Below, in pieces: positions 17,500 to 26,524 of a DNA stretch of 64,000 bases. The notes beneath the pieces are model-generated. The model saw nothing but the letters and a program-made list of their open reading frames with translations. It searched no databases and was not told the DNA's origin. A program made the translations under genes and the position numbers. This stretch comes from Tildeniella torsiva UHER 1998/13D (GTDB taxonomy: Bacteria > Cyanobacteriota > Cyanobacteriia > Phormidesmidales > Phormidesmidaceae). Every line of letters begins with the position of its first letter. Positions within the stretch are counted from its first letter, which is position 1. The stretch covers positions 124,001 through 188,000 of the forward strand of contig JAHHIH010000001.1 in assembly GCA_019358835.1 (NCBI GenBank), in the 5' to 3' direction.

Positions 17500-19314
17500 A
17501 TGCCCGTTTTACAACAAACCTGGGACAACAGCGCCTTCTTCAGCGGTAGTGACGATCCCCAAATTGCCGCCACTGTCGATCGCATCAGGGCCGAAATCGA
17601 CACTCTGGCCACCCTCTGCGCTCCCTTTGTCGAGCAGATCGAACCCGCAGAACCCCTGGTTCAAGCCCAATTCGAAGAATTGCTGGCCCAGGTCAGAACC
17701 GCCCACCAGCAGCGCACCGCCACCGCCAAACGCCTGGGCAACCTGCGCACCTTTATTTCCTCCATTCTCAGTGTTGACTCCCGCGACGCCAGCGCCAGCG
17801 AGTGGAAACCCACCCTGCAACAGCTCAGCGCCGAAATCAGCCAGGCCACCAAAGCCCTAGATATTTTTCTGCTGCGGGTCGATAACGCCTTTTTTCAGGC
17901 CATCATCGCCGATCCAGTCCTCGCAGAGCTGAGCTTCTCGCTGCGGCACCAGCGCCAGCTCAACGACCAGCTGCTCAGCCTGGCCGAAGAAAAGCTGATC
18001 ACCGGCCTGGCCGTGAACGGGCTCCAGGGCTGGGGTAACCTCTATACCGAGCTATCAGGCACGCTGAAATGCACCGTGGCGGGTGACACCGTGGGCTTGG
18101 CCAAAGCCTTTAACCTACTCAGTTCCCCCGATCGCACCATTCGCTCTGAGGCCTGGCACGGGGTCAACGCCGCCTGGGAGAGCCGGGCCGATACAGTGGC
18201 GGCCATTCTCAACGCCATCAACGGCTGGCGGCTAGAGGAAACCAAGCAGCGGGGGCACCACCGCCGCCTGCACTACCTCGACAAAAGCTGCCACCAGAGC
18301 CGCATCGATCGCACCACCCTCGACGCCATGATGGCGGCCACCTACGACCGGCGAGCCATTGGCCAGCGAGCCTTAACGGCCATGGGCAAAGTGCTCGACA
18401 TCCAGCCCGCCCCCTGGGATTTGTTTGCGCCACCCCCGGCAGCAGGCCAGACCGAGGGCTTTTCTTTTGAGGCGGCGATCGATCTCGTCGCCAATGCCTT
18501 TCGCCAGTTCACCCCCGCCATGGGCGACTTTGCCATGATGATGGCCGAAAAGGGGTGGATTGACGCCCAGCCCACCTCCAACCGAGCCACCGGGGCCTAC
18601 TGCACCAGCTTTGCCGAGCCCAAAGAACCCCGCATTTTTATGACCTTTGAGGGCAGCATGAACAACGTGCTCACCCTGGCCCACGAACTGGGCCACGCCT
18701 GGCACAACTGGGTGATGCAAGATCTGCCCCGCTACAAGACCTTCTACCCCATGACCCTGGCTGAAACCGCCAGCATCTTTGCCGAAACCCTGGTGCGCGA
18801 CGCTCTGTTTGAGCAGGCCAGCACCCCCGAGCAAAAGCTCAAAATTGCATGGGAAGAAGGGGCCGCCGCCATCACGTTCTTGCTCAACATTCCCGCGCGG
18901 TTTACCTTTGAGCAAAAATTGGTTGAGGCTCGCCAGCAGGGGTTTGTGATTGCCGACAGTCTCAAGGGGCTGATGCGCGACAGCTGGCAGCACTGGTACG
19001 AAGACAGCCTGACCAGCTACGACGAGATGTTTTGGGCCAGCAAGCTGCACTTCTCGATCGCAGGGCTGGGTTTCTACAACTATCCCTACCTGTTTGGCTA
19101 TTTGTTTAGCCTGGGCATCTACGCCCAAAAAGACCACTACGGCGCTCAGTTCAATGACCTCTACACCAAGCTGCTGCGCGACACCGGCAGCATGACGGCG
19201 GAAGATGTGGTGCTGCGCCACCTCCAGCAAGACATTCGCCAGCCCAAGTTTTGGCAGGCCAGTTTAGACATCGTCGATCGCGCCGTCAGCCGACTAGAAA
19301 GCCTGGTGGTGTAG
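17500..19314 (+). CDS. M3-family oligoendopeptidase (PepF-like)
   Basis: A 604-residue cytoplasmic zinc metallopeptidase that degrades oligopeptides. The zinc site is HELGH with His395, Glu396 and His399, and the third ligand is Glu422 in LAETASIFAETL, with the family spacing. The long helical N-terminal half and the C-terminal segment GLGFYNYPYLFGYLFSLGIY match oligoendopeptidase F rather than thimet peptidase. The ATG at 17500 gives full length. It stands alone; 150 bp separate it from the preceding unit. Confidence 0.94.
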   Translation: MPVLQQTWDNSAFFSGSDDPQIAATVDRIRAEIDTLATLCAPFVEQIEPAEPLVQAQFEELLAQVRTAHQQRTATAKRLGNLRTFISSILSVDSRDASASEWKPTLQQLSAEISQATKALDIFLLRVDNAFFQAIIADPVLAELSFSLRHQRQLNDQLLSLAEEKLITGLAVNGLQGWGNLYTELSGTLKCTVAGDTVGLAKAFNLLSSPDRTIRSEAWHGVNAAWESRADTVAAILNAINGWRLEETKQRGHHRRLHYLDKSCHQSRIDRTTLDAMMAATYDRRAIGQRALTAMGKVLDIQPAPWDLFAPPPAAGQTEGFSFEAAIDLVANAFRQFTPAMGDFAMMMAEKGWIDAQPTSNRATGAYCTSFAEPKEPRIFMTFEGSMNNVLTLAHELGHAWHNWVMQDLPRYKTFYPMTLAETASIFAETLVRDALFEQASTPEQKLKIAWEEGAAAITFLLNIPARFTFEQKLVEARQQGFVIADSLKGLMRDSWQHWYEDSLTSYDEMFWASKLHFSIAGLGFYNYPYLFGYLFSLGIYAQKDHYGAQFNDLYTKLLRDTGSMTAEDVVLRHLQQDIRQPKFWQASLDIVDRAVSRLESLVV

Positions 19315-19460
19315 GCGCAGACATTCCACAGCATCGTTACATTAGGCACTTGCTGATCTCCCCGAACCCATTAGCCAGCGAAGTCTGGGTTAGGACAGCT
19401 CACTATGCCAGAATTCAAACCCATTAAGCGTTTTTGGCGTTGCTGATTGCAGGTATGATT

Positions 19461-19548
19461 TCCCCTCATCCCCAACCCTTCTCCTTTGGGAGAAGGGAGC
19501 TAAACCTCTGGTTCTCTCGCCCTTTGGGAGAGGGCTAGGGTGAGGGGC
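19461..19548. repeat. Dispersed palindromic repeat, family A (intergenic copy)
   Basis: Two head-to-head stretches of the type CCTCATCCCCAACCCTTCTCC...GGGAGAAGGG and CTCTCGCCCTTTGGGAGAGGGCTAGGGTGAGGGG. The same family recurs at about 30722-30808 and 51082-51128 between genes, and inside genes at 36503-36537, 61718-61755 and 63675-63767. Within the 328 bp gap 19315-19642 I see no gene. Confidence 0.85.
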
Positions 19549-19589
19549 AAAGGCTGGCAATTCATACGCCAATTCAGCAACGCTGCGGT

Positions 19590-19623
19590 TTTTCGCTTTT
19601 CGCTTTTCGCTTTTCGCTTTTCT
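19590..19623. repeat. Heptamer tandem repeat TTTTCGC
   Basis: About five copies of the 7 bp unit TTTTCGC lie just upstream of the DUF421 gene. This is the short tandem heptamer type common in filamentous cyanobacteria. Its distance of about 20 bp from the start codon means it lies in the 5' untranslated region. Confidence 0.8.
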
Positions 19624-19642
19624 CTCTTCGTTCTTTTGCCCT

Positions 19643-20200
19643 ATGACTATCGCTCACGATCTGTGGATACCCGATATATCCATTTTCGAAAAAATTGTTC
19701 GGCCCATCTTGGTCTACGGCTTTTTGCTCGTGGCCCTGCGGCTGGGGGGCAAGCGAGAGCTAGGCCAGCTAACCGGCTTTGACCTGGTCGTGCTGCTCAT
19801 GCTCTCTAACGCCGTACAAAACGCTATCATTGGCGACGACAACTCGGTCTCCGGGGGGCTAATTGGGGCCACAACCCTGCTGATCACCAACTACCTGGTG
19901 GTGCGTCTGGCCTATCGGTATCCCCGCATTCAGCAGGTGGTCGAAGGCCGATCGACACCGCTGCTTGTAGACGGGCAGATGATTACAAAAAATCTGGCCA
20001 AAGAACTGATCAGCGAAAAAGAGCTGCATACGGTGCTGCGCCGCCAGGGGTTTGAAGACCTGGCGGAAATTAGGGCGGCGATTTTAGAAACCAGCGGCAG
20101 CATTACCGTTGAGCGCGCCACCGATTTGCCCACCCCTGTTGAAGCAGAGCTGCTGCACCGACTCGATCGCATCGAGCAGCGGCTCCAGCGGCTTAGTTGA
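19643..20200 (+). CDS. DUF421 (YetF-like) membrane protein
   Basis: A 185-residue protein with an N-terminal membrane part of about three helices (ILVYGFLLVALRLGGKREL, DLVVLLMLSNAVQNAII and ATTLLITNYLVVRLAY). A cytoplasmic DUF421 domain follows, with the signature GRSTPLLVDGQMITKNLAKELIS and RRQGFEDLAEIRAAILETSG. Relatives include YetF/YdfS of Bacillus, whose role is linked to spore or stress membrane functions; the cyanobacterial role is unknown. Its 3' end overlaps the convergent lepB by 8 bp. Confidence 0.88.
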   Translation: MTIAHDLWIPDISIFEKIVRPILVYGFLLVALRLGGKRELGQLTGFDLVVLLMLSNAVQNAIIGDDNSVSGGLIGATTLLITNYLVVRLAYRYPRIQQVVEGRSTPLLVDGQMITKNLAKELISEKELHTVLRRQGFEDLAEIRAAILETSGSITVERATDLPTPVEAELLHRLDRIEQRLQRLS

Positions 20201-20750
20201 GATCGCCAAGGCGATCGGGGGGCCAAAACCGAAAGACAGCGCGGCCAATCAGGTGGTCGGCGGGCAAAAAGCCCCAGTAGTGGGAATCAAAGCTCTTATT
20301 GCGGTTATCGCCCAGCACTAGGTAAGCATCGTCGGGCACCGTCACTGGCCCGTACTGGTAATCGGGCTTAGCCGCAATGTAGGGTTCTGTTTGGGGTTCG
20401 TTGTTGACGTAGAGCTGTCCATTTTTGACCTCAATTACGTCCCCCGGCAGGCCAATCAGCCGCTTGATGAAAGCCTCATCTTGGCCGAGGGCGTCGGGCG
20501 GGCGAAACACCACAATGTCGCCCCGCTGAGGATCGCCAAAGTCGTAGCTCACCTTGTCGATGATCAGGCGATCGTTGATCTCCAGGGTGGGCAGCATGGA
20601 GCCTGAGGGAATGTAGCGGGCCTCGGCCACAAAAGTGCGAATGCCCAGGGCCAGCAGCACGCTGAGGCCCAGGGTCTCAACGGTTTCACGCAAAATGCCT
20701 TTGCCTCTGGGGGCCGAGGGTGGGGGCGGGGTAGAGCTGGACTCGATCAT
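20193..20750 (-). CDS. lepB: Signal peptidase I
   Basis: This enzyme cleaves signal peptides from exported proteins at the cytoplasmic or thylakoid membrane. It is a 185-residue S26 serine peptidase with an N-terminal cytoplasmic Pro/Ser stretch and one membrane helix (about 26-40). The catalytic Ser51 is in PSGSMLPTL and Lys96 in FIKRLIGLPGD, and GDNRNKSFDSHYWG marks box E. Small size and one membrane anchor are typical of cyanobacterial and Gram-positive enzymes. Convergent overlap with the DUF421 gene suggests antisense interference is possible. Confidence 0.95.
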   Translation of the reverse strand: MIESSSTPPPPSAPRGKGILRETVETLGLSVLLALGIRTFVAEARYIPSGSMLPTLEINDRLIIDKVSYDFGDPQRGDIVVFRPPDALGQDEAFIKRLIGLPGDVIEVKNGQLYVNNEPQTEPYIAAKPDYQYGPVTVPDDAYLVLGDNRNKSFDSHYWGFLPADHLIGRAVFRFWPPDRLGDLN

Positions 20751-21269
20751 GGCTGACTCACTTGCAGGGGCTGAAAGCTATTTCTGGCTAGGGCAGGGTC
20801 ATTGTCAACATCGACCAAGCTAAATCACGCCATCGTCGCTGCCACAATGCTAGCGGTAAACAATCCGGTGAGCATAAGTGACCTCAAGAATACCCTGGGG
20901 GTAACTGGCGATCGCAACGCGTCGCGGCTGTGGTCGGGCCAATTATAGACGACGGCGCTAGGGGCTTAGCGCCGTCGTCTAGTTTATTGTTCTTGGCCCA
21001 TCAAACCGGGCCATCAAGCCGGTTAGACCCATACCGTCGATACCGTTGATGTCTAACCCTAGGTCTAGGTTAGGCGCTGGGGATGTCGTTACAGTGGCAT
21101 GACTGTGACAACGCGATCGACTGGCCAATGCAACTGGGCTGCAACGTTAGCGACACAGTATTGTCACAACCGCTGTTTAGGCTTTGCCTTCAAATCAACC
21201 TGTTCTGGCGAGCCCACTGCGGCTACTACCAGGCAACACTAACGCTCCCTCACATCAGGAAACTTTGCT
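20751..21269. other. 519 bp intergenic region with an isolated strong hairpin
   Basis: The region separates divergent lepB and the DUF2949 gene and should contain both promoters. Its main feature is the 14 bp perfect stem at 20947-20980. Smaller inverted repeats lie at 21052-21072 (CTAACCCTAG...CTAGGTTAG) and near 21089-21105 (ACAGT...ACTGT). No convincing reading frame is seen. Confidence 0.6.
20947..20980. terminator. 14 bp perfect hairpin, possible terminator of an unannotated RNA
   Basis: AGACGACGGCGCTA pairs perfectly with TAGCGCCGTCGTCT around the loop GGGGCT. Downstream on the plus strand is AGTTTATTGTTCTT, only partly T-rich. No plus-strand gene ends just upstream (DUF421 ends about 750 bp away), so it may close a small RNA transcribed from 20751-20946. 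It could equally be a bidirectional barrier. Confidence 0.55.
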
Positions 21270-21509
21270 ATGACCTCACCACTGCTCAGCCGGTTGGTTA
21301 GCTTCGTGCAAACCGAATTTGGGGTATCTAACGAAGAAGTGGCGACCGCCTTTCACCACCATGACTCGGCCACTCAGCTGCCGATGATTCTGTGGCAGTA
21401 TGGCTTTATTACTACCGCCCAGCTCGACACGCTGTTTGCTTGGCTAGAACGGGCCAGATTCCGCTCTATCAAAGGGGGACGGGCAATGAGGGACGGGCTG
21501 GGCAGCTAG
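21270..21509 (+). CDS. DUF2949 family protein
   Basis: A 79-residue protein of a small cyanobacterial family. It shows the pattern LVSFVQTEFGVSNEEVATAF, then QLPMILWQYGFITTAQLDTLFAWLE. This is a helical domain resembling a winged-helix-like fold, with no known function. The C-terminal ~15 residues after AWLERARFRS look like a non-conserved tail. It is monocistronic and divergent from lepB. Confidence 0.82.
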   Translation: MTSPLLSRLVSFVQTEFGVSNEEVATAFHHHDSATQLPMILWQYGFITTAQLDTLFAWLERARFRSIKGGRAMRDGLGS

Positions 21510-21552
21510 GGTTGGAGACAGCTAGCGACCGCAAGCCTTCCAAACCGACAAA

Positions 21553-22614
21553 TCAGCCGACTTGATTGACACCAGAAGATTGCTCAGAAGGGTGATACAC
21601 CTCCTCAAAAATCCGTTTGAGAGACCCCGCCAGCGGCACGGCCAACAGCAACCCTAAAACCCCCGCAAGCTGGGAGCCAATTAACAGCAGCACCAAAATC
21701 CACACGGGGTTTAGCCCGATTAGATCGCCCAGAATTTTGGGAGCAACAGCGTTGTCAATCACCTGATCGACTACCAGGGCCACTACCACTAGCTCGCCCC
21801 CCAGCAGAACGCTGTTAAAGCTCACAACAATGGCAGCCGTGAGGATGCCCACAATGTCGCCAAAGGGAATCAGCGCCAGCAGGCCAATGCCAATGCCAAA
21901 CACCAGCCAGTAAGGAATCTTCAGCAGAAAGAAAACGGTGGTGAGACTGGTGGCCATGAGCAGGGCGATCGTGGCCTGCCCCACAAAGTAGTTCTTAAAC
22001 TTTTCCTGAAACGCCAGCCGAATCTGGCCGCCAAAGTTGCCCGGCAGCCAGCGCAGCAGCCCACCCCAAAACTCATGGCCGTGGAGCAGCAGGTAAAGGG
22101 TTAGCACAGCCGTAATCAGCACCTCTAGCAGGCTGTCGGCCACGCCAACGATGACTTCTAACAGCTGGTCGGGCAGCTGAGCCACCTCATCGGGCAGCAT
22201 TTGGGCCAGCTGGGTCGCCAGCGCGGTCACATTTAGGGGAATGCGCCTGACCTCCAGCCAGGCATCCAGCACCTGAAACTGCTCGCTACCCGACTCCAGC
22301 CAGTTGGGCAGGCGATTGCCCAAATCTCCGAGCTGCAGCAGCAGGGCCGGTACCAGGGTAAAGCCCAAAACCCCCACTAGCCCAACGGTCAAGAGCAAAA
22401 TCAGCGCGATACTGATGCCGGGTTTAATGCCCCGCTTTTCGAGCAGCTCGATTGGATAGCTGAGCAAAAACGACAGCAGCGTGGCGGCAATCAGCATGGT
22501 AAAGGCTGCTTGAAAGGTCTGAAAGACTTTGTAAAGCAGCCAAACATTCAGAATGGTCAAGGGCAGGGCAATTTCCCACACCAGCCAACGGGGCAGCTTG
22601 TCGAATGCTTGCAT
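21553..22614 (-). CDS. AI-2E family transporter
   Basis: A 353-residue polytopic membrane protein (about eight helices) of the AI-2 exporter family, whose members export small solutes or act as Na+/H+ antiporters. Family features are the N-terminal hydrophobic helices (TILNVWLLYKVFQTFQAAF) and GISIALILLLTVGLVGVLGF. A central soluble region with helix pairs follows, then the C-terminal FGIGIGLLALIPFGDIVG and VDQVIDNAVAPKILGDLIGLNPVWILVLLLIGSQ-type blocks. The ATG at 22614 is preferred to a TTG 18 bp upstream. The substrate is not predictable. Confidence 0.88.
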   Translation of the reverse strand: MQAFDKLPRWLVWEIALPLTILNVWLLYKVFQTFQAAFTMLIAATLLSFLLSYPIELLEKRGIKPGISIALILLLTVGLVGVLGFTLVPALLLQLGDLGNRLPNWLESGSEQFQVLDAWLEVRRIPLNVTALATQLAQMLPDEVAQLPDQLLEVIVGVADSLLEVLITAVLTLYLLLHGHEFWGGLLRWLPGNFGGQIRLAFQEKFKNYFVGQATIALLMATSLTTVFFLLKIPYWLVFGIGIGLLALIPFGDIVGILTAAIVVSFNSVLLGGELVVVALVVDQVIDNAVAPKILGDLIGLNPVWILVLLLIGSQLAGVLGLLLAVPLAGSLKRIFEEVYHPSEQSSGVNQVG

Positions 22615-22632
22615 GGTTAAAGGCGGAGCCAA

Positions 22633-23121
22633 ACGGGGTTCTCTATAAGACTTTAAGGTAGCGTCTTGCCGTTGAGGAAAGGGGCGCGCTGGGGTAGAGA
22701 TTGGTTGGCAGCGGTTGCGTTAAAGGGTCTGCGCTAGATCACAGCCTGTTGGAGATCCCCCCAAATGCGCCTCATAGCCGTCGCCAAATCGGTTAGGACA
22801 TTCTGCACAATCCCTTGGAGCGATGGCTATACGCCAGTGCGCTGCCCCAGTTTTTGCCCATGGGAGTGACTTATGTCTTAAGCGCAGTGGCAAACGCTAT
22901 AAAAGGGAGACTTCAAAACTTGGATACCCCTCGTCTTATAGAGGCTGCTGGCTATCCACAATGTATGGAGACAGGGGAGAGCATCCGGGGATAAAGCTAT
23001 AGCAGATGCAGATTCAAACAGTTTCTAGCGGTTTTTTAAAGCAATGCAATATTAGTGCCCTGAGCTGCGCTCGCTGGGGGCGGTGGGGGAATGCTTAAGG
23101 AGCCATTCCTCAAGGTCAGAC
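22633..23121. other. 489 bp intergenic region
   Basis: It lies between the divergent AI-2E transporter and the C1 peptidase. It should carry both promoters and a long 5' leader for the peptidase. No gene, repeat family or clear hairpin with a T-tract was found. An AT-richer stretch around 23005-23050 contains a run of Ts. Confidence 0.5.
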
Positions 23122-24408
23122 ATGTTTACGCAGAACCGTAAGTTTCGCATTGGCGGTTATCAGCCGGGGCAAAAGCCGGACGACGTTAAGCATCACCAGA
23201 TTGGTCGGTTTCAGAAAGAGGAACTGCCGCCCCGAGTCGATCTGCGTCACCACATGACCGAGGTAGAGGCGCAGGTGGGCAACAGCTGTGTGGCCAATGC
23301 CTTTGTGGGGGCCTACGAATACCTGGCCAAGCGCGACCTGGGCGATGCCGGTGACGTGAGTCGGTTGTTTGTCTACTACAACGCCCGATCGCAGACCGGC
23401 AGCCACAACGAAGACGCTGGCACCCAGATGTACTGCGCGATCGAAACCCTGATGCAGCACGGGGCCTGCTCCGAAGACCTCTGGCCCAACGACGAAGAGC
23501 TGATCTTCACCGAGCCCGACACCGGAGCCTACGACCACGCTTCCAACTTCAAAATCATCGAAGCCGAGACCATCGACACCGATCTAGACCTCTGGCGGCA
23601 TACATTAGCTGAGGGCTACCCGATCGCCTTTGCCCTCAACACCTTCGAGTCGTTTGACGAGGCTACCCGCAACAAAGGCCGCGTGCCCCAGCCCAAACGC
23701 TCCGACAACGTGCGCGAAACCCACGGCTGGCACGCCATGCTCTGCGTCGGCTACTCCGACAAAGACCGCTTTTTTATTGTGCGCAACTCCTGGGGGCCAG
23801 AGTGGGGCGATCGCGGCTACTGCTACATTCCCTACGACTACGTCATCCACGACGACTACAACGGCCACGATTCGTGGATCATCAAATCCCTCAGCGAACT
23901 CGACTTTAGCGCCGAAGTTTGGGAAGAGGACGAGTCATTCTTTGCCGACGATTGCTCGCTGCTACTCTACGACTTCTATATTCACACCGAAGACCCTGAG
24001 GGCTTTACCGACGCCCTCGCCGCCCTCTGCCTCACCTACGTTGAAACCGAAGACGACTACTACTTCGACTACGACTATAACGAAGACGACGGCAGCCCCT
24101 ACCTGCTCAATATTCTCAACTTTGACCTCAGCGTCGAAGACGGCACCGAATTTGTTGCCGAGCTAGACGCCCTCTGCCAAGAATACGCCGTCGATGAATC
24201 CTACGGTTTTGGCTACGGCAGCAGCGACGAAGCAGAAGCTGAGGAATCCGAGGAAGAGGAGGAATCTGAAGAGGAATCGTCTGACGAAGACTATTCCGAA
24301 GAAGAATCCGCAGACGAAGAATCAGAGGAGGAAGAGTCCGAAGAAGCGGAAGAGGAATACTCTGAGGAAGACGAGGAGTCTGAGGAAGAGTACACCGAAG
24401 AAGAATAG
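23122..24408 (+). CDS. Papain-like (C1A) cysteine protease with acidic Glu/Ser tail
   Basis: A 428-residue protein. The papain tetrad is present: Gln51 and Cys56 in QVGNSCVANAF, His204 in HGWHAMLCVGY, and Asn222 in VRNSWGPEWGDRGYCYIP. The catalytic Cys lies near the N-terminus, so there is no long inhibitory prodomain and no signal peptide. After the protease (to about 255) comes a duplicated acidic module with YDFYIHTEDPEGFTDAL and YLLNILNFDLSVEDGTEF segments. Residues 367-428 are almost only Glu, Ser and Asp. The start at ATG 23122 is preferred to an upstream start at 23083 that adds 13 residues. The tail could bind cations or a basic partner. Confidence 0.88.
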   Translation: MFTQNRKFRIGGYQPGQKPDDVKHHQIGRFQKEELPPRVDLRHHMTEVEAQVGNSCVANAFVGAYEYLAKRDLGDAGDVSRLFVYYNARSQTGSHNEDAGTQMYCAIETLMQHGACSEDLWPNDEELIFTEPDTGAYDHASNFKIIEAETIDTDLDLWRHTLAEGYPIAFALNTFESFDEATRNKGRVPQPKRSDNVRETHGWHAMLCVGYSDKDRFFIVRNSWGPEWGDRGYCYIPYDYVIHDDYNGHDSWIIKSLSELDFSAEVWEEDESFFADDCSLLLYDFYIHTEDPEGFTDALAALCLTYVETEDDYYFDYDYNEDDGSPYLLNILNFDLSVEDGTEFVAELDALCQEYAVDESYGFGYGSSDEAEAEESEEEEESEEESSDEDYSEEESADEESEEEESEEAEEEYSEEDEESEEEYTEEE

Positions 24409-24434
24409 CCGACTGGCGGCACTTTGGATTTCGA

Positions 24435-24481
24435 TGAGCATGGCTTCCGTCAATAGGATTTGCTGATTCCAGCCATGCTCA
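24435..24481 (+). terminator. Hairpin after the C1 peptidase gene
   Basis: TGAGCATGGCT pairs with AGCCATGCTCA (11 bp, perfect) around a 25 nt loop, 27 bp after the stop. No T-tract follows, so this is a moderate candidate for a terminator or 3' stabiliser. Confidence 0.5.
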
Positions 24482-24538
24482 CGAGGTCTGAGGAGGGCTG
24501 GCACAGTTACCAACCTGTGCCGCGTCACTCTGGGCAGT

Positions 24539-25654
24539 ATGATAAGAGCCACTCAGGCAGATGCTACTCCCCAGAAGCTGATTACGTCTCGAAAGCTACA
24601 CACATGGATGGATGCTGATTACGTCTCCGAGTTGCAACAACGGGTCAGCCGGCTTGCTGTAGAACTTCAGCAGACTAGGGCCCAGCTAAAACTGGAGCAG
24701 CAAGATCGCATCCAGGTAGAACTGGCGCTGCGCGAATGTAACGAACAGCTGCGCCAAATTCTCGACTCCACCGATGCGGGTATTGCGTTTGTTGACGCCG
24801 AGCGGCGCTACCAGTTTGTCAATCGGTTTTATGAAGTGCGCTTCAACCGATCCCGAGACAGCATTCTCGGCAAATATGTGTGGGATGTAATTGGCGACAA
24901 CGCCTACGCCATTGTAAAAAACTATATCGATCGCGCCCTAGCGGGAAAACCCCAAAGCTTTGAATTTGGCATGACCTACCTGAATGGGGATTATGCCTAT
25001 CTCACCAGCTGTTTGACGCCATCTTTAAACAGTGACCAAGCCGTAATTGGCTACTACCTATTTGTTTTTGACAGCACAGAACGCCGTCGTCTAGAGCTAT
25101 CTCTCCAGGCCGCCAATGCTGAACTAGAACAGTTGGCTACGCTAGATGGCCTCACCCACGTTGCCAATCGACGGAAATTTGATGACTATTTAGCGCAGGA
25201 GTGGCAGCGGGCTGTACGCAGTCAGCAGCCGCTCTCGCTGATTTTGTTTGATATTGATGCGTTCAAATGCTACAACGACACCTATGGCCACCCAACCGGT
25301 GACGCCTGCCTGATCCAAATTGCCCAGACCGTTGAAGCTACGGTTGAACGAGCGACGGATGTGGTGGCCCGCTACGGAGGCGAAGAGTTTGTGGTCGTGT
25401 TGCCCAATACCAGTTTGCCCGGCGCAGTGGCGATCGCCGAGCAGATTCACCAGGCCATTAGAGCCTTGGCCATCCCCCATGAGTCATCAGCGGTCAGCTC
25501 AATTGTCACTATCAGTTCGGGCATTGCCAGTCTGGTGCCCACCGCCACTGGGTCGCCCGAGGAGCTAGTGGCCAGTGCCGATCGGGCACTCTATGCGGCC
25601 AAGCAGCAGGGGCGCGATCGCTACGTTATCGACGGTGCCCTGGAGCAGAAATAG
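24539..25654 (+). CDS. PAS-GGDEF diguanylate cyclase
   Basis: A 371-residue cytoplasmic enzyme making cyclic di-GMP from two GTP. After a short coiled segment (about 28-75, QQRVSRLAVELQQTRAQL), a PAS domain runs from about 75 to 185 (ILDSTDAGIAFVDAERRYQFVN). A GGDEF domain follows with LDGLTHVANRRKFDDYL, FDIDAFKCYNDTYGH and the active site RYGGEEF. The inhibitory I-site RATD sits five residues before GGEEF, so product inhibition is expected. No EAL domain is present. The start could be ATG 24539 or ATG 24608. The PAS ligand is unknown. Confidence 0.92.
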   Translation: MIRATQADATPQKLITSRKLHTWMDADYVSELQQRVSRLAVELQQTRAQLKLEQQDRIQVELALRECNEQLRQILDSTDAGIAFVDAERRYQFVNRFYEVRFNRSRDSILGKYVWDVIGDNAYAIVKNYIDRALAGKPQSFEFGMTYLNGDYAYLTSCLTPSLNSDQAVIGYYLFVFDSTERRRLELSLQAANAELEQLATLDGLTHVANRRKFDDYLAQEWQRAVRSQQPLSLILFDIDAFKCYNDTYGHPTGDACLIQIAQTVEATVERATDVVARYGGEEFVVVLPNTSLPGAVAIAEQIHQAIRALAIPHESSAVSSIVTISSGIASLVPTATGSPEELVASADRALYAAKQQGRDRYVIDGALEQK

Positions 25655-25706
25655 GGCTGATTCCTTGAGTTCAGCAGTTGACCGATTAATTTCGTCTAGC
25701 TAATGT

Positions 25707-26018
25707 TTAACTAACGAAGAATGAAATCAAGACTAAGCTAGCAACCAACAAAATAGCTCCTGCACCCCAAACAAGATAGCGTTTCTGCTGCTGGGGCGAA
25801 GGATAGGACGCTGGATACACCTTTGGTTCGGTAGCAAAGTTGTTGATTATGCCTTCATCGTCTACAGTCGTGCCCGGAATCGCAACGTCTTTAGTGGGCT
25901 GATCGTCATCATGGTGTCTGGCATTGACCTGAACTTCAGCCGGGATTAGCTCACTACCGTCACTGGCATTTTTTCGACCTGAATTGCTGTCTTGCGACTG
26001 AATTTTGTCATTACTCAT
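25707..26018 (-). CDS. Tail-anchored small protein, unknown function
   Basis: The 103-residue product has a hydrophilic, low-complexity first three quarters (NDKIQSQDSNSGRKNASDGS, then HHDDDQPTKDV). A single C-terminal membrane helix follows (YLVWGAGAILLVASLVLISFF). That layout suggests a tail-anchored cytoplasmic protein. I do not recognise the family. It is the lowest-coordinate member of the minus-strand series of small accessory genes. Confidence 0.68.
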   Translation of the reverse strand: MSNDKIQSQDSNSGRKNASDGSELIPAEVQVNARHHDDDQPTKDVAIPGTTVDDEGIINNFATEPKVYPASYPSPQQQKRYLVWGAGAILLVASLVLISFFVS

Positions 26019-26093
26019 GGTGTCCTCTGATTAGATAGTGGGAATGTCTGCTTTTGTCTAAAATTATTGAGATTTAGATGCTTGCGATCGCGG

Positions 26094-26384
26094 CTATCTG
26101 TCTACAGCAGCCTCCTCTTTTTCATAAACCTGAAACGACTTGCAGTCGGCTCTAGCCAGTTGAGCACCGCCTAGCAGAGTCGAATATATTTCCATATAAG
26201 AATCTGACAATGCCTCAAATATAATGCGTTCTTTTGCATAAACAATTCGCTCAAAGTCGCAAATAGCTGCATTCATAACTCGAATGATCTGAGTGTTAGC
26301 TGTATGGTTAATGTAGTAACAAAGAATGAGCGGCAAATCTTGAATTGGCGATTCTGGTGTTAAAAGGGAAAGCATATAGCGCAT
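26094..26384 (-). CDS. DUF1830 family protein
   Basis: A 96-residue protein. The core ILCYYINHTANTQIIRVMN...FERIVYAKERIIFEA matches the cyanobacterial DUF1830 pattern, a small beta-rich domain of unknown function. The C-terminal EKEEAAVDR tail is hydrophilic. No signal peptide or membrane segment is seen. It sits in a set of small minus-strand genes that includes a degenerate receiver and an ApcA-like subunit. Confidence 0.8.
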   Translation of the reverse strand: MRYMLSLLTPESPIQDLPLILCYYINHTANTQIIRVMNAAICDFERIVYAKERIIFEALSDSYMEIYSTLLGGAQLARADCKSFQVYEKEEAAVDR

Positions 26385-26524
26385 ATTTTTTGCGAATGTA
26401 GGTTCGCAGGTGAGAATTTTGCGTTTAAAAACTGCCTATGACCATCTCATGGAATTGTTTAAATAGACGTTTAATTTGTATGAACTGCATGAAAATGTAT
26501 AGAAAATTAGAGACTGCATCTAGA

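Noticed and set aside
18373-19230. 285-residue minus-strand frame inside the M3 peptidase
   Set aside because: It is antisense to the zinc-site region of a clear oligoendopeptidase and has no recognisable domain.
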